Source: Nocardioides speluncae (GTDB taxonomy: Bacteria; Actinomycetota; Actinomycetes; Propionibacteriales; Nocardioidaceae). Taken from it: DNA of 64,000 nucleotides. The DNA lies in assembly GCF_003121585.1 (NCBI RefSeq), contig NZ_QEOO01000001.1, forward strand, positions 62,001-126,000, written 5' to 3'. The notes below the pieces were generated by a model, which worked only from the letters and a program-made list of their open reading frames with translations, was not told the origin of the DNA and did not search any database. Position 1 is the first letter of the stretch; every line of letters begins with the position of its first letter. A program made the translations under genes and the position numbers. Positions 26,199 through 34,674 of this stretch are shown here, piece after piece.

Positions 26199-26534
26199 TC
26201 AGACGACCTGGGGCTGGGTGCCCTTCTCGCTGACCATCGGGCGGCCGGCGCCGGCCCAGTCGAGCATGCCGCCGTCGAGGTTGACGACCTCACGGCCCTG
26301 CATGGTCAGCCAGGCCACGGCCTGGGCAGAGCGGCCGCCGATCTTGCACACCACCAGGGTCTGCCCCTCCGGCACCTCGTCGAGGCGGGCGGGCAGGTCC
26401 ATCATCGGGATGTGGATGGCGCCCTCGATGTGCCCGTGGTCCCACTCGATCTGCTCGCGTACGTCGAGGACATGCAGCCCCTCGGGCAGCGGGTTTGGTA
26501 CGCCGTCGATGGAGACCGTGGGGACCTGAGCCAT
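26199..26534 (-). CDS. Rhodanese-like domain protein
   Basis: 111 residues, a single rhodanese domain. The active-site loop is VVCKIGGRSAQAVAWL with catalytic Cys at 63; the N-terminal part contains LDVREQIEWDHGHIEGAIHIPMMDL. Such proteins transfer sulfane sulfur or bind phosphate-like ligands; the reaction here is unknown. The next gene on the same strand, 9 bp upstream, is an Fpg/Nei glycosylase, so they may be cotranscribed. Confidence 0.93.
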   Translation of the reverse strand: MAQVPTVSIDGVPNPLPEGLHVLDVREQIEWDHGHIEGAIHIPMMDLPARLDEVPEGQTLVVCKIGGRSAQAVAWLTMQGREVVNLDGGMLDWAGAGRPMVSEKGTQPQVV

Positions 26535-26543
26535 GCGCTTACG

Positions 26544-27410
26544 CTACTTCAGCAGCTTGGACATCCGCCGGTCGGCCAGCGGCTTGCCGCCGGTCTGGCA
26601 GGTGGCGCAGTAGTTGAGGAACGAGTCGGCGAAGGACACCTCGCGGACCACGTCACCGCACACCGGGCACTTCGCGCCCTTCTTGCCGTGGACGGCGAGG
26701 TTGCTCTTCTTCTCACCCTTGAGCTCGCTGGCAGCCAGCCCACGCGAGCGCTCGACCGCGTCGCCCAGCACGTCGCGGATCGCGTCGTACAGCACCTGGA
26801 CGTCGTCCGGGTTCAGCGACGACGCGGGCTTGAACGGCGACATCTTCGCGGCGTGCAGCAGTTCGTCGCTGTAGGCGTTGCCGATCCCGGCGACGATGCT
26901 CTGCTGCCGGAGAACACCCTTGATCTGGGCACGCCCGGCGTCCTCAAGGATCCGCTGCAGGACGTCGATGGTGAACTCGTCGGCGAGCGGGTCCGGCCCG
27001 AGCCGGGCGATACCCGGGACGTCCGCGGGCTGGCGGACGACGTACACCGCGAGGCTCTTCTTCGTCCCGGCCTCGGTGATGTCGAGGCCGGAGTCGTCGT
27101 CGAGTACGACGCGCGCGGCCAGGCCCGACTTCGTCGACGGCCGCGGTGGCAGCGCCGGCACCTCGGCCCGCCACCGGATCCACCCGGCTCGGGCGAGGTG
27201 CACCACCAGGTGCAGCCCGCCGGTCGCGATGTCGAGGAACTTGCCGTGCCGGGTGACGTCCTCCACGAACGTCCCGTCCAGCGAGGACAGCGGCGGATCG
27301 AAGGTCTTCAGCGCACTGAACGCCGCGATGTCGACCCGCACGATCGCGCGACCGTCCAGCCGGCCCTTCAGGTCGAGGGCCAGCGCCTCCACTTCAGGCA
27401 ACTCCGGCAC
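26544..27410 (-). CDS. Fpg/Nei family DNA glycosylase
   Basis: 288 residues. The N-terminus begins PELPEVE, with Pro2 as the nucleophile for beta/delta-lyase action and Glu3. The H2TH region is seen around RRQSIVAGIGNAYSDELLHAAKMSPF (GNAYSDE is the family signature), and the C-terminal zinc finger is CPVC...CATC with GGKPLADRRMSK. It repairs oxidised bases, either purines (Fpg) or pyrimidines (Nei); the GNAYSDE form suggests Nei-like but the subtype is not settled. GTG start. It lies just 3' of a large palindromic element on the minus strand. Confidence 0.93.
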   Translation of the reverse strand: MPELPEVEALALDLKGRLDGRAIVRVDIAAFSALKTFDPPLSSLDGTFVEDVTRHGKFLDIATGGLHLVVHLARAGWIRWRAEVPALPPRPSTKSGLAARVVLDDDSGLDITEAGTKKSLAVYVVRQPADVPGIARLGPDPLADEFTIDVLQRILEDAGRAQIKGVLRQQSIVAGIGNAYSDELLHAAKMSPFKPASSLNPDDVQVLYDAIRDVLGDAVERSRGLAASELKGEKKSNLAVHGKKGAKCPVCGDVVREVSFADSFLNYCATCQTGGKPLADRRMSKLLK

Positions 27411-27422
27411 GCCGCAAGTCTA

Positions 27423-27582
27423 GGGTGTGTCTCCTCGTCCCTGGCCTGCTGCGCGACGCCCGGCGCGCACGCTGGCTGCGTTGTCGTCGGTCGACAGGCC
27501 GCCGGCCTGTCTTCCTCCTCCGCCTTGCCATCGCACGCACCGGACGCCGTGCCGCGACGGCCATTGACGAGGAGACACACCC
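27423..27582. repeat. Long palindromic element, copy 2 of family
   Basis: A 160-bp imperfect inverted repeat with perfect 17-bp arms GGGTGTGTCTCCTCGTC (27423-27439) and its reverse complement (27566-27582). The core reads GCGTTGTCGTCGGTCGAC as in the other two copies, but the inner hairpin is CAGGCC-GCC-GGCCTG rather than CGGGCC...GGCCCG, a compensated A-T for G-C exchange. It lies 26 bp 3' of the CopD gene stop and 12 bp before the Fpg/Nei start, again between minus-strand genes. Confidence 0.88.
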
Positions 27583-27607
27583 GACACCGCCACCGACGGT
27601 CGCTGGC

Positions 27608-28492
27608 TCAGACAGCCGGCGCGAGGTTGACCAGCACGGCGGTGGCGGTGAGTACGCCGACAGCCAGCGCGAACTCGGCGCCGACCGCGACCGCTGCGGC
27701 CTGGGCGCTGCTGGGTCGGGTGCGCCCGCGGGTATCGGTGACGGGCCGCCGGGCCAGGCGTACGGCGTACCGCCGCCCGGCGCTGCCTAGGAGCAGCATC
27801 GCCCCGAGCACGACCATCTTCATCAGCAGCACGGTGCCGTAGTCGCTGTCGACGAGCTCCCTGAGCCCACCCGCGATGGCGAGGGCATGCAGCAGTCCGG
27901 ACACCACCAGTGTCACCACGCTAACCCGGACCAACACCCCGAAGCGCGGCAGTACGCCGGGAAGGAAGGACAGGTCCGTGCCGGGGATCAACACGGCCGC
28001 CAGCGTGAGCAGCCCACCGAGCCAGACGGCGGTGGCGCCGAGGTGGGCCGTGGCCGCGACGACCTTGACCGCCATCCACGGCCCCTCCCACGCGTCGGAT
28101 CCGAGCACGTAGGTCCCGATCAGCGCCAGCTGCCAGAGACTGATCGGCACCCACAGGGTGTGTGCGTAGACCGGCAGCCGCGCGCCGAACGCGAAGACGA
28201 TGCAGGTCAGCCCCATTCGCGCCAGCACGCTGGCGCCCTCGCGACCGCCGTAGCTCGACCAGCCCGCCCTGGCATCGAGCAGCGGCAACAGCGCCGAGGC
28301 GATGAAGCAGAGGATCGCTCCGGCCAGCAGCAGGTGCCAGAAGACCCGGCGGACTCTGCCTTGCGGCCACAGCCAGGTGAGGAAGAACGTGGTCCCGACC
28401 ATCGTCACGAAGCCGACGTAGCCGACGACCCGGACCAGGGCGAGCAGCGCGGCGAGCGTGCCATCGTCGCCCGCGGCAATGAGCGGGCTCAC
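27608..28492 (-). CDS. CopD domain membrane protein
   Basis: 294 residues with about eight membrane helices (LVRVVGYVGFVTMVGTTFFLTWLW, HLLLAGAILCFIASALLPLL, MGLTCIVFAFGARL, VAATAHLGATAVWLGGLLTLAAVLI, VVTLVVSGLLHALAIAGGL, TVLLMKMVVLGAMLLLGSAG and others). The helix HLGATAVWLGGLL is the signature of CopD/copper-resistance D domain proteins, thought to move copper or other metals. GTG start at 28492 overlaps the previous gene by 4 nt, so both form an operon divergent from the DUF4397-sortase genes. Confidence 0.85.
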   Translation of the reverse strand: MSPLIAAGDDGTLAALLALVRVVGYVGFVTMVGTTFFLTWLWPQGRVRRVFWHLLLAGAILCFIASALLPLLDARAGWSSYGGREGASVLARMGLTCIVFAFGARLPVYAHTLWVPISLWQLALIGTYVLGSDAWEGPWMAVKVVAATAHLGATAVWLGGLLTLAAVLIPGTDLSFLPGVLPRFGVLVRVSVVTLVVSGLLHALAIAGGLRELVDSDYGTVLLMKMVVLGAMLLLGSAGRRYAVRLARRPVTDTRGRTRPSSAQAAAVAVGAEFALAVGVLTATAVLVNLAPAV

Positions 28493-29214
28493 GAAGTGCC
28501 CGGATCTGGCAGGTCCAGCTGGGCCACGACCACCGCAAAGTCCGCCGGGAGTGGCCCCGCGGTCCACACGTTGCCGCGCCGCGAACCGCAGACCTGGTCC
28601 TTCGCGGGAAGCTCGGGGCACACAAGGTTGCGCACGCCCTTGCCGACCAGGTCGACCAGCACCGGCGAGGCGTCCGAGATCAGCGGCGCCAGGCGGACCA
28701 GAACCCGGCCGGCCGGTGCCGGACTGCTGCGGACCGCCGCGGCAACCAGTCGGTAGCGCAGGGTCACCTCCGTGGTCGGCTCATCGAGCTCGATCCGTAT
28801 CGGGATCTGGGCCAACGAGGTCCTCGGCAGCGCAACCGGCTGACCGCTGATGTCGACCTGCAGCTGGGTCACCTGCGGTTCCTTGTCGCCCGCGCCGTCC
28901 CTGGCCAGCCCACTGGGCGGGCTCAGCGTGAGGCCGGACACCGGTAGCGCGAACCGGACCCGTTCGGCAACCTCGAGGTCTCCGGTGGCGTACGGCTCCG
29001 CCGCCAGGTGTACGCCGACCGTCGTGACCCCAGGTCCGGACATTCGGTCCGCCGCGGGCGGCGGACCGGTGTGCTGGATGATCGGAGCCCGGTCCTGGGT
29101 GTCCCTATCCGATTCATCCGAAACATCGACCAGAACGGCATACACCGCCGCACCAACCAACGCTGCTGCGACCGCGAGCCAGGCGATGCGCAGAGTCAGA
29201 ACGCGCGCAGGCAT
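28489..29214 (-). CDS. Membrane-anchored protein upstream of CopD
   Basis: 241 residues with one N-terminal membrane helix (RIAWLAVAAALVGAAVYAVLV) followed by an extracytoplasmic beta-rich domain with two cysteines near the end (LVCPELPAKDQVCGSR). Family not recognised. It is coupled to the CopD gene by a 4-nt overlap and diverges from the DUF4397 gene, the usual setting of this trio in actinobacteria. Start at 29214 preceded by GGGGGTGG. The 141 bp to the divergent gene hold the shared promoters. Confidence 0.8.
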   Translation of the reverse strand: MPARVLTLRIAWLAVAAALVGAAVYAVLVDVSDESDRDTQDRAPIIQHTGPPPAADRMSGPGVTTVGVHLAAEPYATGDLEVAERVRFALPVSGLTLSPPSGLARDGAGDKEPQVTQLQVDISGQPVALPRTSLAQIPIRIELDEPTTEVTLRYRLVAAAVRSSPAPAGRVLVRLAPLISDASPVLVDLVGKGVRNLVCPELPAKDQVCGSRRGNVWTAGPLPADFAVVVAQLDLPDPGTS

Positions 29215-29355
29215 GGCCCACCCCCAGGTCCGGACAGATGGAACCGAGGAAACCCCAAGGGAGGAACGTTTGGGGGACGAATACAAACATCCTCGGGTTC
29301 GCTGGCTTTAGGTCCGGTCGACTCGTCCGGACCTGGGGACCGTTGGGGGCTTCAC

Positions 29356-30207
29356 ATGAGCCACACCTTGATCAAGCGCGGCGTCGCCGCACTCACCGGA
29401 GCAGCCGCAGTGCTGTTCGTCGTTCCGGTCGGCGGAGCGGAGGCTCGGGCCGAGACCGCCACCGTGTACGTCGTGCAGGGCGTCGCCGGGGAGACCGTCT
29501 CGATCGCCGTCGACGGCAAGGCGGTCGACGACGCCGCGGCCGCCAAGACCATCGTCGGACCGCTGGCACTGACGCCGGGCGAGCACACCCTCACCGTGGA
29601 CGGTGAGGGCGACACGCTCGACGTCGAGGCGTCCTTCGACGTTGCGGCCGGCGCGAGCGTCGATGCCGTTATCCACCGCCAGGTCGACCCGACGGCGGCG
29701 CCGATCGTCACGACGTACGACAACGACCTGTCCAAGGTCGCGAAGGGCAGCGGCCGGGTGGCGGTGGCGCACGTGGCCGCGGTCGGGCCGGCGGACGTCC
29801 GAGTGCAGGGCGAGGTCCTGTTCGCCAACATCGCCAATGGCGAGGTGCTCACGCTGACAGTGCCGGCGAAGACCTACCCGGTCGAGATCGTGCCGGCGGC
29901 GACAGATGGGCCGAGCGTCCTCGGTCCGGTCGACCTCCCGGTTGCGAAGTCCGCGCTGACTCGAGTGTTCGCGATCGGCGTCGCCGCCGAGGGCACGATG
30001 GACGCCATCGTCCAGGTGCTGCCGCTCGGCGTCCGCGGTTCCGGCAAGTCGCCGACCCTGATCGACGCCGGCTCCGGCGGACAGGCCGCCGAGCTGGGCC
30101 TCACCGAGCCGTCGCAGGGTGACAGCGGTTTGCCGCCGTACCTCGGCGTGGCGGCGCTGCTCGCGATCAGTGCCGTCATCGTCATCAGGCGGCCGGCACG
30201 GCGATGA
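29356..30207 (+). CDS. DUF4397 surface protein
   Basis: 283 residues: signal peptide (LIKRGVAALTGAAAVLFVVPVGGAEARA), a DUF4397 beta domain (TVYVVQGVAGETVSIAVDGKAV, then ... AHVAAVGPADVRVQGEVLFANIANGEVLTLTVPAKTYPVEIV), and a C-terminal membrane helix with basic tail (LGVAALLAISAVIVIRRPARR). The layout resembles a surface protein exposed to the adjacent class F sortase, though no LPXTG is seen (a PxxG-like GLPP segment precedes the helix). It overlaps the sortase gene by 4 nt. Confidence 0.88.
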   Translation: MSHTLIKRGVAALTGAAAVLFVVPVGGAEARAETATVYVVQGVAGETVSIAVDGKAVDDAAAAKTIVGPLALTPGEHTLTVDGEGDTLDVEASFDVAAGASVDAVIHRQVDPTAAPIVTTYDNDLSKVAKGSGRVAVAHVAAVGPADVRVQGEVLFANIANGEVLTLTVPAKTYPVEIVPAATDGPSVLGPVDLPVAKSALTRVFAIGVAAEGTMDAIVQVLPLGVRGSGKSPTLIDAGSGGQAAELGLTEPSQGDSGLPPYLGVAALLAISAVIVIRRPARR

Positions 30208-30842
30208 CCGCACGACGCACGGTCGTGGCCGCAGCGGCGCTGCTGGCGGCGGTCTCGACCGGCTGCGCCGCGTCCGAGCCCGAAGGAACCCCTGCCGACT
30301 CGCCGACACCGACCTCGACGCCCGCGTCGGACGCGGCACGCGAGGCGCGGGTCGGCCCCACCCAACGGCTGACGTTCGTGCCGACCCGGCTCACGCTCGA
30401 CGGGGTGCCTGCTGCCGCCACGGTGGAACGGGTGGACACCCTGCCGAGCGGGGTCCTCGGCCTGCCGGCGAACTCGGACCACGTCGGCTGGTGGGAGAGC
30501 GGGGCACTGGCGGGCGAGGCCTACGGCACCGTCGTGATCGCGGGTCACGTCGACTCGGCGACCCAGGGACTCGGCTTCTTCGCCCATCTGCTGGCGATCG
30601 AGGTCGGCCAGGATGTGACCTTGAGCGGGTCCGGGGCAACCCAGCGGTACCGGGTACGCGCCGTACACGACGTGCCGAAGGCCGAGCTCGCCGTGAACAC
30701 CGACGCCTTCGCAGGGGACGTCCGCGGACGGCTGCTCCTGGTCACTTGCTCGGGCCCGTTCGACCGGCGTACCGGCAGCTACGCCCAGAACCGCCTGGTC
30801 TACGCCGACCCGATCGGGACCGCCGAGCGCACGGCAGGGTGA
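30204..30842 (+). CDS. Class F sortase
   Basis: 212 residues. An N-terminal lipoprotein-type signal (LLAAVSTGCAAS) is followed by a sortase fold with catalytic His in VIAGHVDS (about 114), Cys in LVTCSG (about 181) and Arg in FDRRTGSY (about 187). Class F sortases are the secreted actinobacterial type that attach or process surface proteins. Its ATG overlaps the DUF4397 stop (ATGA), so the two probably work together. The lack of a classical sorting motif in the partner makes the substrate uncertain. Confidence 0.9.
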   Translation: MTARRTVVAAAALLAAVSTGCAASEPEGTPADSPTPTSTPASDAAREARVGPTQRLTFVPTRLTLDGVPAAATVERVDTLPSGVLGLPANSDHVGWWESGALAGEAYGTVVIAGHVDSATQGLGFFAHLLAIEVGQDVTLSGSGATQRYRVRAVHDVPKAELAVNTDAFAGDVRGRLLLVTCSGPFDRRTGSYAQNRLVYADPIGTAERTAG

Positions 30843-30909
30843 CAGCGCAGTGACACCGCGCCAGGTTCTGCACGCTGACAGGCAACCAGTGGCCAGGCAT
30901 GATGGGGAG

Positions 30910-31212
30910 ATGCACCCGATTCCCGACACCGGAGCCGTCTTCATCGACAGCCGTGGTGACGCGCGTGCGATGCGGGTTTCGTGGCACCACGAGTCGGGCG
31001 TGGTGGTGCTGTCGATGTGGCGGGAGAACGTCTGCGTCGGCACCTTCCGGCTCCCCGCCGAGGACGTGCCCGAGCTGGTCGACCTGCTCCGCGGCGGCCT
31101 CGATGAGGCATACGACGCGATCCGGACCGACGAGCTGCCCGAGCCCTTCCACGAGCGCACCCTCGAGCGGTTCGACCCGAGCCGGCTGCCGCAGCAGCGC
31201 CCCGGCGCCTGA
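30910..31212 (+). CDS. Conserved small hypothetical protein
   Basis: 100 residues, unrecognised. It is a compact soluble protein with strands around AVFIDSRGDARAMRVSWHHESGVVVLSMWRENVCVGTFRLPAEDVPELVDLLRGGLDEAYDA, similar in feel to small actinobacterial proteins that carry a beta-sheet and one helix. The ATG at 30910 follows ATGGGGAG closely. No operon partner is clear. Confidence 0.7.
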   Translation: MHPIPDTGAVFIDSRGDARAMRVSWHHESGVVVLSMWRENVCVGTFRLPAEDVPELVDLLRGGLDEAYDAIRTDELPEPFHERTLERFDPSRLPQQRPGA

Positions 31213-31236
31213 CGCCGACTTCCCCACCCGAATCTG

Positions 31237-31270
31237 TCCCAACCCGCTGGATGTTTCTCGTGGGCTGGGA
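31237..31270 (+). terminator. Possible terminator hairpin
   Basis: TCCCAACCC (31237-31245) and GGGCTGGGA (31262-31270) pair except for one mismatch, with a ~16-nt loop, 25 nt after the preceding stop and directly before the 24-bp palindrome. Together they may end the upstream transcript. Confidence 0.4.
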
Positions 31271-31272
31271 TG

Positions 31273-31296
31273 GTTTCACTAGGTACCTAGTGAAAC
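31273..31296. repeat. Perfect 24-bp palindrome, copy 2
   Basis: Identical to the palindrome at 21732-21755. Flanks match when read in reverse (GGCA and CATCCC), so the repeated unit is about 34 bp and the copies are inverted. It lies between a small hypothetical gene and an ATPase gene. Confidence 0.85.
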
Positions 31297-31367
31297 TGCC
31301 CCGTCCGCCGCTACGACTCGCTAGCGAAATCTACGGAGTCGGCTAGACACGCCGATACCGTCGAATC

Positions 31368-32582
31368 GTGGACCCGGTGACCAATCCCTACGCGCCCGGC
31401 GCGGGCCAGCGGCCGCCCGAGCTGGCCGGCCGCGACGAGCAGCTCGCGGCGTTCGACGTCGTCCTCGAGCGCATCGCGAAGGGCCGGCCGGAGCGCAGCC
31501 TGGTGCTAACCGGGCTCCGCGGCGTCGGCAAGACGGTGCTGCTCAACGCGCTCCGCTCCGGCGCCGTACGACGCAGGTGGGGCACCGGCAAGCTCGAGGC
31601 CCGTCCCGACCAGCGCCTTCGGCGCCCGCTGTCGAGCGCGCTCCACCAGGCGGTGCGCGAGCTCGGGCACCCGCAGTCCGACGAGGTCGACCAGGTGCTC
31701 GGTGTGATCAAGGCGTTCGCGCAGCGGGACGCGGCGCGCGGCGCGAAGGTGCGCGAGCTGTGGAGCCCGGGCATCGACGTGCCGGCGGCCAAGGGCCGCG
31801 CGGACTCCGGCGACATCGAGATCGACCTGGTCGAGCTGCTCACCGACATCGGCGGCCTGGCGGCCGACATCGGCAAGGGCGTCGCGGTGTTCATCGACGA
31901 GATGCAGGATCTCGGCCCGGACGACGTGTCCGCGCTCTGCGCCTCCTGCCACGAGATCAGCCAGTCCGGGCTGCCGGTGATCGTGGTCGGTGCCGGCCTG
32001 CCGCACCTGCCCGCCGTACTGTCGGCCAGCAAGTCCTACTCCGAGCGGCTCTTCCGCTACCAGCGCATCGACCGGCTCACCCGCGAGGCCGCCGACCTCG
32101 CGCTAACCGCGCCGGCCAAGGACGAGCACGCCGAGTTCACCTCCGACGCCCTCACCGCGATGTACCTCGCGACCGGCGGCTACCCCTACTTCATCCAGGC
32201 CTATGGCAAGGCCGTCTGGGACCGCGCGCCCCGCTCGCCGATCACCGAGGACGACGTCCGCGTCGCCGCGCCCGAGGCCGAGAGCGAGCTGGCCGTCGGC
32301 TTCTTCGGCAGCCGCTTCGAGCGGGCGACGCCGGGGGAGCGCGAGTACCTCCGCGCGATGTCGGACGTCGCCGTCGCCTGCGCCGAGCGCGGCGACGACC
32401 AGGTCGACGACATCGGCTCGGTCCCGACAGCCGACGTCGCCGCCGCCCTCGGCAAGAAGCCGCAGTCCCTCTCCCCGGCCCGCGACTCGCTGCTGAAGAA
32501 GGGCCTGATCTACTCCGGCGAACGCGGCCGGATCGCCTTCACCGTCCCCCACTTCGGCCGTTACCTCCGCGACCACACCTAG
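31368..32582 (+). CDS. AAA ATPase with ORC/Cdc6-like module
   Basis: 404 residues. Walker A GLRGVGKT is near residue 50, Walker B VAVFIDEMQDL near 180, with arginine-finger-type text later (FRYQRIDRLTREAADLAL). The C-terminal part includes a winged-helix-like segment (VAAALGKKPQSLSPARDSLLKKGLIYSGERGRIAFTVPHFGRYL). The resemblance is to AAA_16/ORC-type ATPases found alone in actinobacteria. Function unknown; partner proteins are not obvious. GTG start at 31368. Confidence 0.87.
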   Translation: MDPVTNPYAPGAGQRPPELAGRDEQLAAFDVVLERIAKGRPERSLVLTGLRGVGKTVLLNALRSGAVRRRWGTGKLEARPDQRLRRPLSSALHQAVRELGHPQSDEVDQVLGVIKAFAQRDAARGAKVRELWSPGIDVPAAKGRADSGDIEIDLVELLTDIGGLAADIGKGVAVFIDEMQDLGPDDVSALCASCHEISQSGLPVIVVGAGLPHLPAVLSASKSYSERLFRYQRIDRLTREAADLALTAPAKDEHAEFTSDALTAMYLATGGYPYFIQAYGKAVWDRAPRSPITEDDVRVAAPEAESELAVGFFGSRFERATPGEREYLRAMSDVAVACAERGDDQVDDIGSVPTADVAAALGKKPQSLSPARDSLLKKGLIYSGERGRIAFTVPHFGRYLRDHT

Positions 32583-32602
32583 GTCTGTGTACCGTCCCGG
32601 CC

Positions 32603-33343
32603 ATGAAGCTGGCAGCAGTTGGACTCGCGACGGCAGTGGTCGGGGTGGTGCTGGGCATCCCCGGGCTGATCGGCATCGGATCGTTCTGGGTCGCGATGGG
32701 ACTCGTCGTCCGCTCTCAGGCCGAGACCTTCAAGAGCCTCAAGGCCAAGAACGTCGATGGCAGGACCTTCGCGCGCAGCACGGCCTTGTTGCTGGCGGTG
32801 GGGCTGCCGGCTCTGGTGGTCGGCATCCTCGGGCTCGGCTTTCCCGCCGAGCACGCGGACTGGCGCTGGCTGCCGGTCATCGTCGGCGGTCTGGCGGTCG
32901 GGTTCGGGGTGCTCGGCGGCGCCCTGTTCCTGGCCGGCTCGGCCGTCGAGGCGAAGACCGGCGCGGACAAGGCAATAGTTCCCGCCACGATCACGATCAA
33001 GGCGATGCGTGAGACCGGCACCTACATCAACGAGCGGCCGCGGCTGGAGTTCGACCTGCTGGTGATGCCCGACAAGAGCAGCGGCGTCACGTCGTACGAA
33101 GTCACGAAGAAGGCGACCGTGCCAGCCACCGCGCTCGGGTCGCTGCGGGTCGGCGACGGCTTCAAGGCGCTCGTAGCAGGGCCGGAGAGCCCCACCGCCA
33201 TGGAGATCCACTGGGACCAGCCGGTGTCGGGCGCCGCCGACGTGTCGACCCGGCTGGAGCAGCTGGACCGGCTCCACCGCGAGGCGAAGATCTCTGACGA
33301 GGAGTACGAGATCCAGAGACAACGGATCCTCGGCTCTCTCTGA
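32603..33343 (+). CDS. Membrane protein with C-terminal SHOCT domain
   Basis: 246 residues. Three hydrophobic segments occupy the first ~115 residues, followed by a soluble beta-rich part and a C-terminal SHOCT motif (LEQLDRLHREAKISDEEYEIQRQRIL). SHOCT is a short oligomerisation helix pair. Function unknown. It begins 20 nt after the ATPase stop and may be co-transcribed with it. Confidence 0.82.
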   Translation: MKLAAVGLATAVVGVVLGIPGLIGIGSFWVAMGLVVRSQAETFKSLKAKNVDGRTFARSTALLLAVGLPALVVGILGLGFPAEHADWRWLPVIVGGLAVGFGVLGGALFLAGSAVEAKTGADKAIVPATITIKAMRETGTYINERPRLEFDLLVMPDKSSGVTSYEVTKKATVPATALGSLRVGDGFKALVAGPESPTAMEIHWDQPVSGAADVSTRLEQLDRLHREAKISDEEYEIQRQRILGSL

Positions 33344-33422
33344 CTCATACAGACCCAGGGCTCTCAGCGCCGGCTCGAACCGACAAACGGAGGGCACCGG
33401 GTGTCTTCGGTACCGCGACGGC

Positions 33423-33512
33423 TCAGCCGCGCAAGGCGACCTCACGAGCCTCGGCGACCAGCGTGTCGCCGAGATGAGCGGGTTCGAGGAAGTCGGCCCG
33501 ATGGGCGCTCAT
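33423..33512 (-). pseudogene. Remnant of a hotdog-fold (PaaI-type) thioesterase
   Basis: A 29-codon frame starting at an ATG that overlaps the stop of the preceding gene. Its product contains ADFLEPAHLGDTLVAEAREVAL, which resembles the central strand of PaaI-type acyl-CoA thioesterases. The frame ends at once, so only a fragment is left. It could be chance; the resemblance is by eye only. Confidence 0.35.
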
Positions 33513-34204
33513 TCGATGGGTACGACGTGCCGGTCCCCGGTGGGTGGCTCGACGACATCGCCATCGGTCAGGTAGTCGATGGTGAGCGTCTCCGTGCCGG
33601 GCGGCACCTCCAGCACGTAGTACTCGCCGCCCTCGTGTTCGAAGATCGCGGCGTTGAAGGCCTCGCCGTCGTCGAGGACCACCCGCACCTGGTCGATGTC
33701 CGGGTGGAGTGCCCCCATCCACAGCATCCCGTCACCGATCTGGAGGCCGCCGTCGGCGAAGTAGGTGGACTCGGGCGGGTCGGCGGGCTGCCGGCTCGGG
33801 CAGCCATCAGCCGTCTGCTCACCGAAGACGGCGCCGACGGTGCTCCACTCCTGGCCGACGACATTGTGGGCCTCGGCGATGAGTTCGATGCCGGACGGCG
33901 AGCCCGGGCAGCGCGGGTCGTCGCGGCCGTCGACGACCCAGTACCGCTCGCCGTCGAGGCTGCCGCTGATGATTGGGTTCTCGGGCGGGATTTGGTCGAC
34001 GTACTCGCTGCCGGACCGGATGATGGCGGCCGCGGCCAGCGGGATTGCAGCGATGGTCACGCCGGCACCGATGAGCAGCCGGCGGCGCTTGCGCGAGCCG
34101 GTCCGGGCGGGTGACGGGGCGGGCAAGGCGTGCTCGGCAGCCTGCACGGTGTCGGCGACGGCGGTCAGGGTGCGCCGGAGCTTGTCATCCAGGGAAGTGG
34201 TCAT
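33509..34204 (-). CDS. Membrane protein, probable anti-sigma partner
   Basis: 231 residues. An N-terminal cytoplasmic segment (~42 residues, TTSLDDKLRRTLTAVADTVQAAEHAL), one membrane helix (RRLLIGAGVTIAAIPLAAAAII) and an external domain with two cysteines (DPRCPGSPSG, DGCPSR). Its start overlaps the stop of the ECF sigma gene by 4 nt, the position normally used by anti-sigma factors. No zinc-binding HXXXCXXC motif is seen, so it would be an atypical anti-sigma or a simple downstream membrane protein. Confidence 0.75.
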   Translation of the reverse strand: MTTSLDDKLRRTLTAVADTVQAAEHALPAPSPARTGSRKRRRLLIGAGVTIAAIPLAAAAIIRSGSEYVDQIPPENPIISGSLDGERYWVVDGRDDPRCPGSPSGIELIAEAHNVVGQEWSTVGAVFGEQTADGCPSRQPADPPESTYFADGGLQIGDGMLWMGALHPDIDQVRVVLDDGEAFNAAIFEHEGGEYYVLEVPPGTETLTIDYLTDGDVVEPPTGDRHVVPIE

Positions 34205-34674
34205 CGCAATGCCTTTCGGAGGCGGTCGAGCGCACGGCGCAGGTCGGAGCGCACGGTGCTCGCGGGACGGTGGAGGAGCCGAGCGATGTCGACCAGCGGG
34301 AGATCCTCGTAGTAGTGGAGGACGACGACAGCGCGCTGCTTGGGCGGCAGCTGCCGGACCAGCGCCCAGGTCTCGTCGAGCTCGGGATTCGCGGTGACGG
34401 ACTCGGGCTCCGGAGGGAGCAGGCGACGACGCCGGTACTCCCGCCGCTGGCCGTCCTTGGCGAGGTTGACCACGCTGCGGCGCAGGTAAGCGGGCGGGTC
34501 GTCGATCCGGTGCCAGCGGGGCTGCGCCGAGAGGAAGGCACTCTGTACGACGTCCTCGGCGGTCTCGCGCGAGCCGGTCAGCAGGAAGGCGAGCCTGAGC
34601 AGTGGCAGCCGAAGCTCGCGGTAGGTCTCCTCCAGCAACGGAGCCTCCGAGTCACTCAGTTCCAGGTCGGTCAC
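34201..34674 (-). CDS. SigE-family ECF sigma factor
   Basis: 157 residues. Region 2 is seen in LLRLAFLLTGSRETAEDVVQSAFLSAQPRWHRIDDPPAYLRRSVVNLAKD, region 4 in VRQLPPKQRAVVVLHYYEDLPLVDIARLLHRPASTVRSDLRRALDRLRKAL. This corresponds to the actinobacterial SigE-type (small ECF) group. The next gene, coupled by a 4-nt overlap, encodes a membrane protein that probably holds it inactive. The target promoter set cannot be derived from this window. Confidence 0.92.
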   Translation of the reverse strand: MTDLELSDSEAPLLEETYRELRLPLLRLAFLLTGSRETAEDVVQSAFLSAQPRWHRIDDPPAYLRRSVVNLAKDGQRREYRRRRLLPPEPESVTANPELDETWALVRQLPPKQRAVVVLHYYEDLPLVDIARLLHRPASTVRSDLRRALDRLRKALR

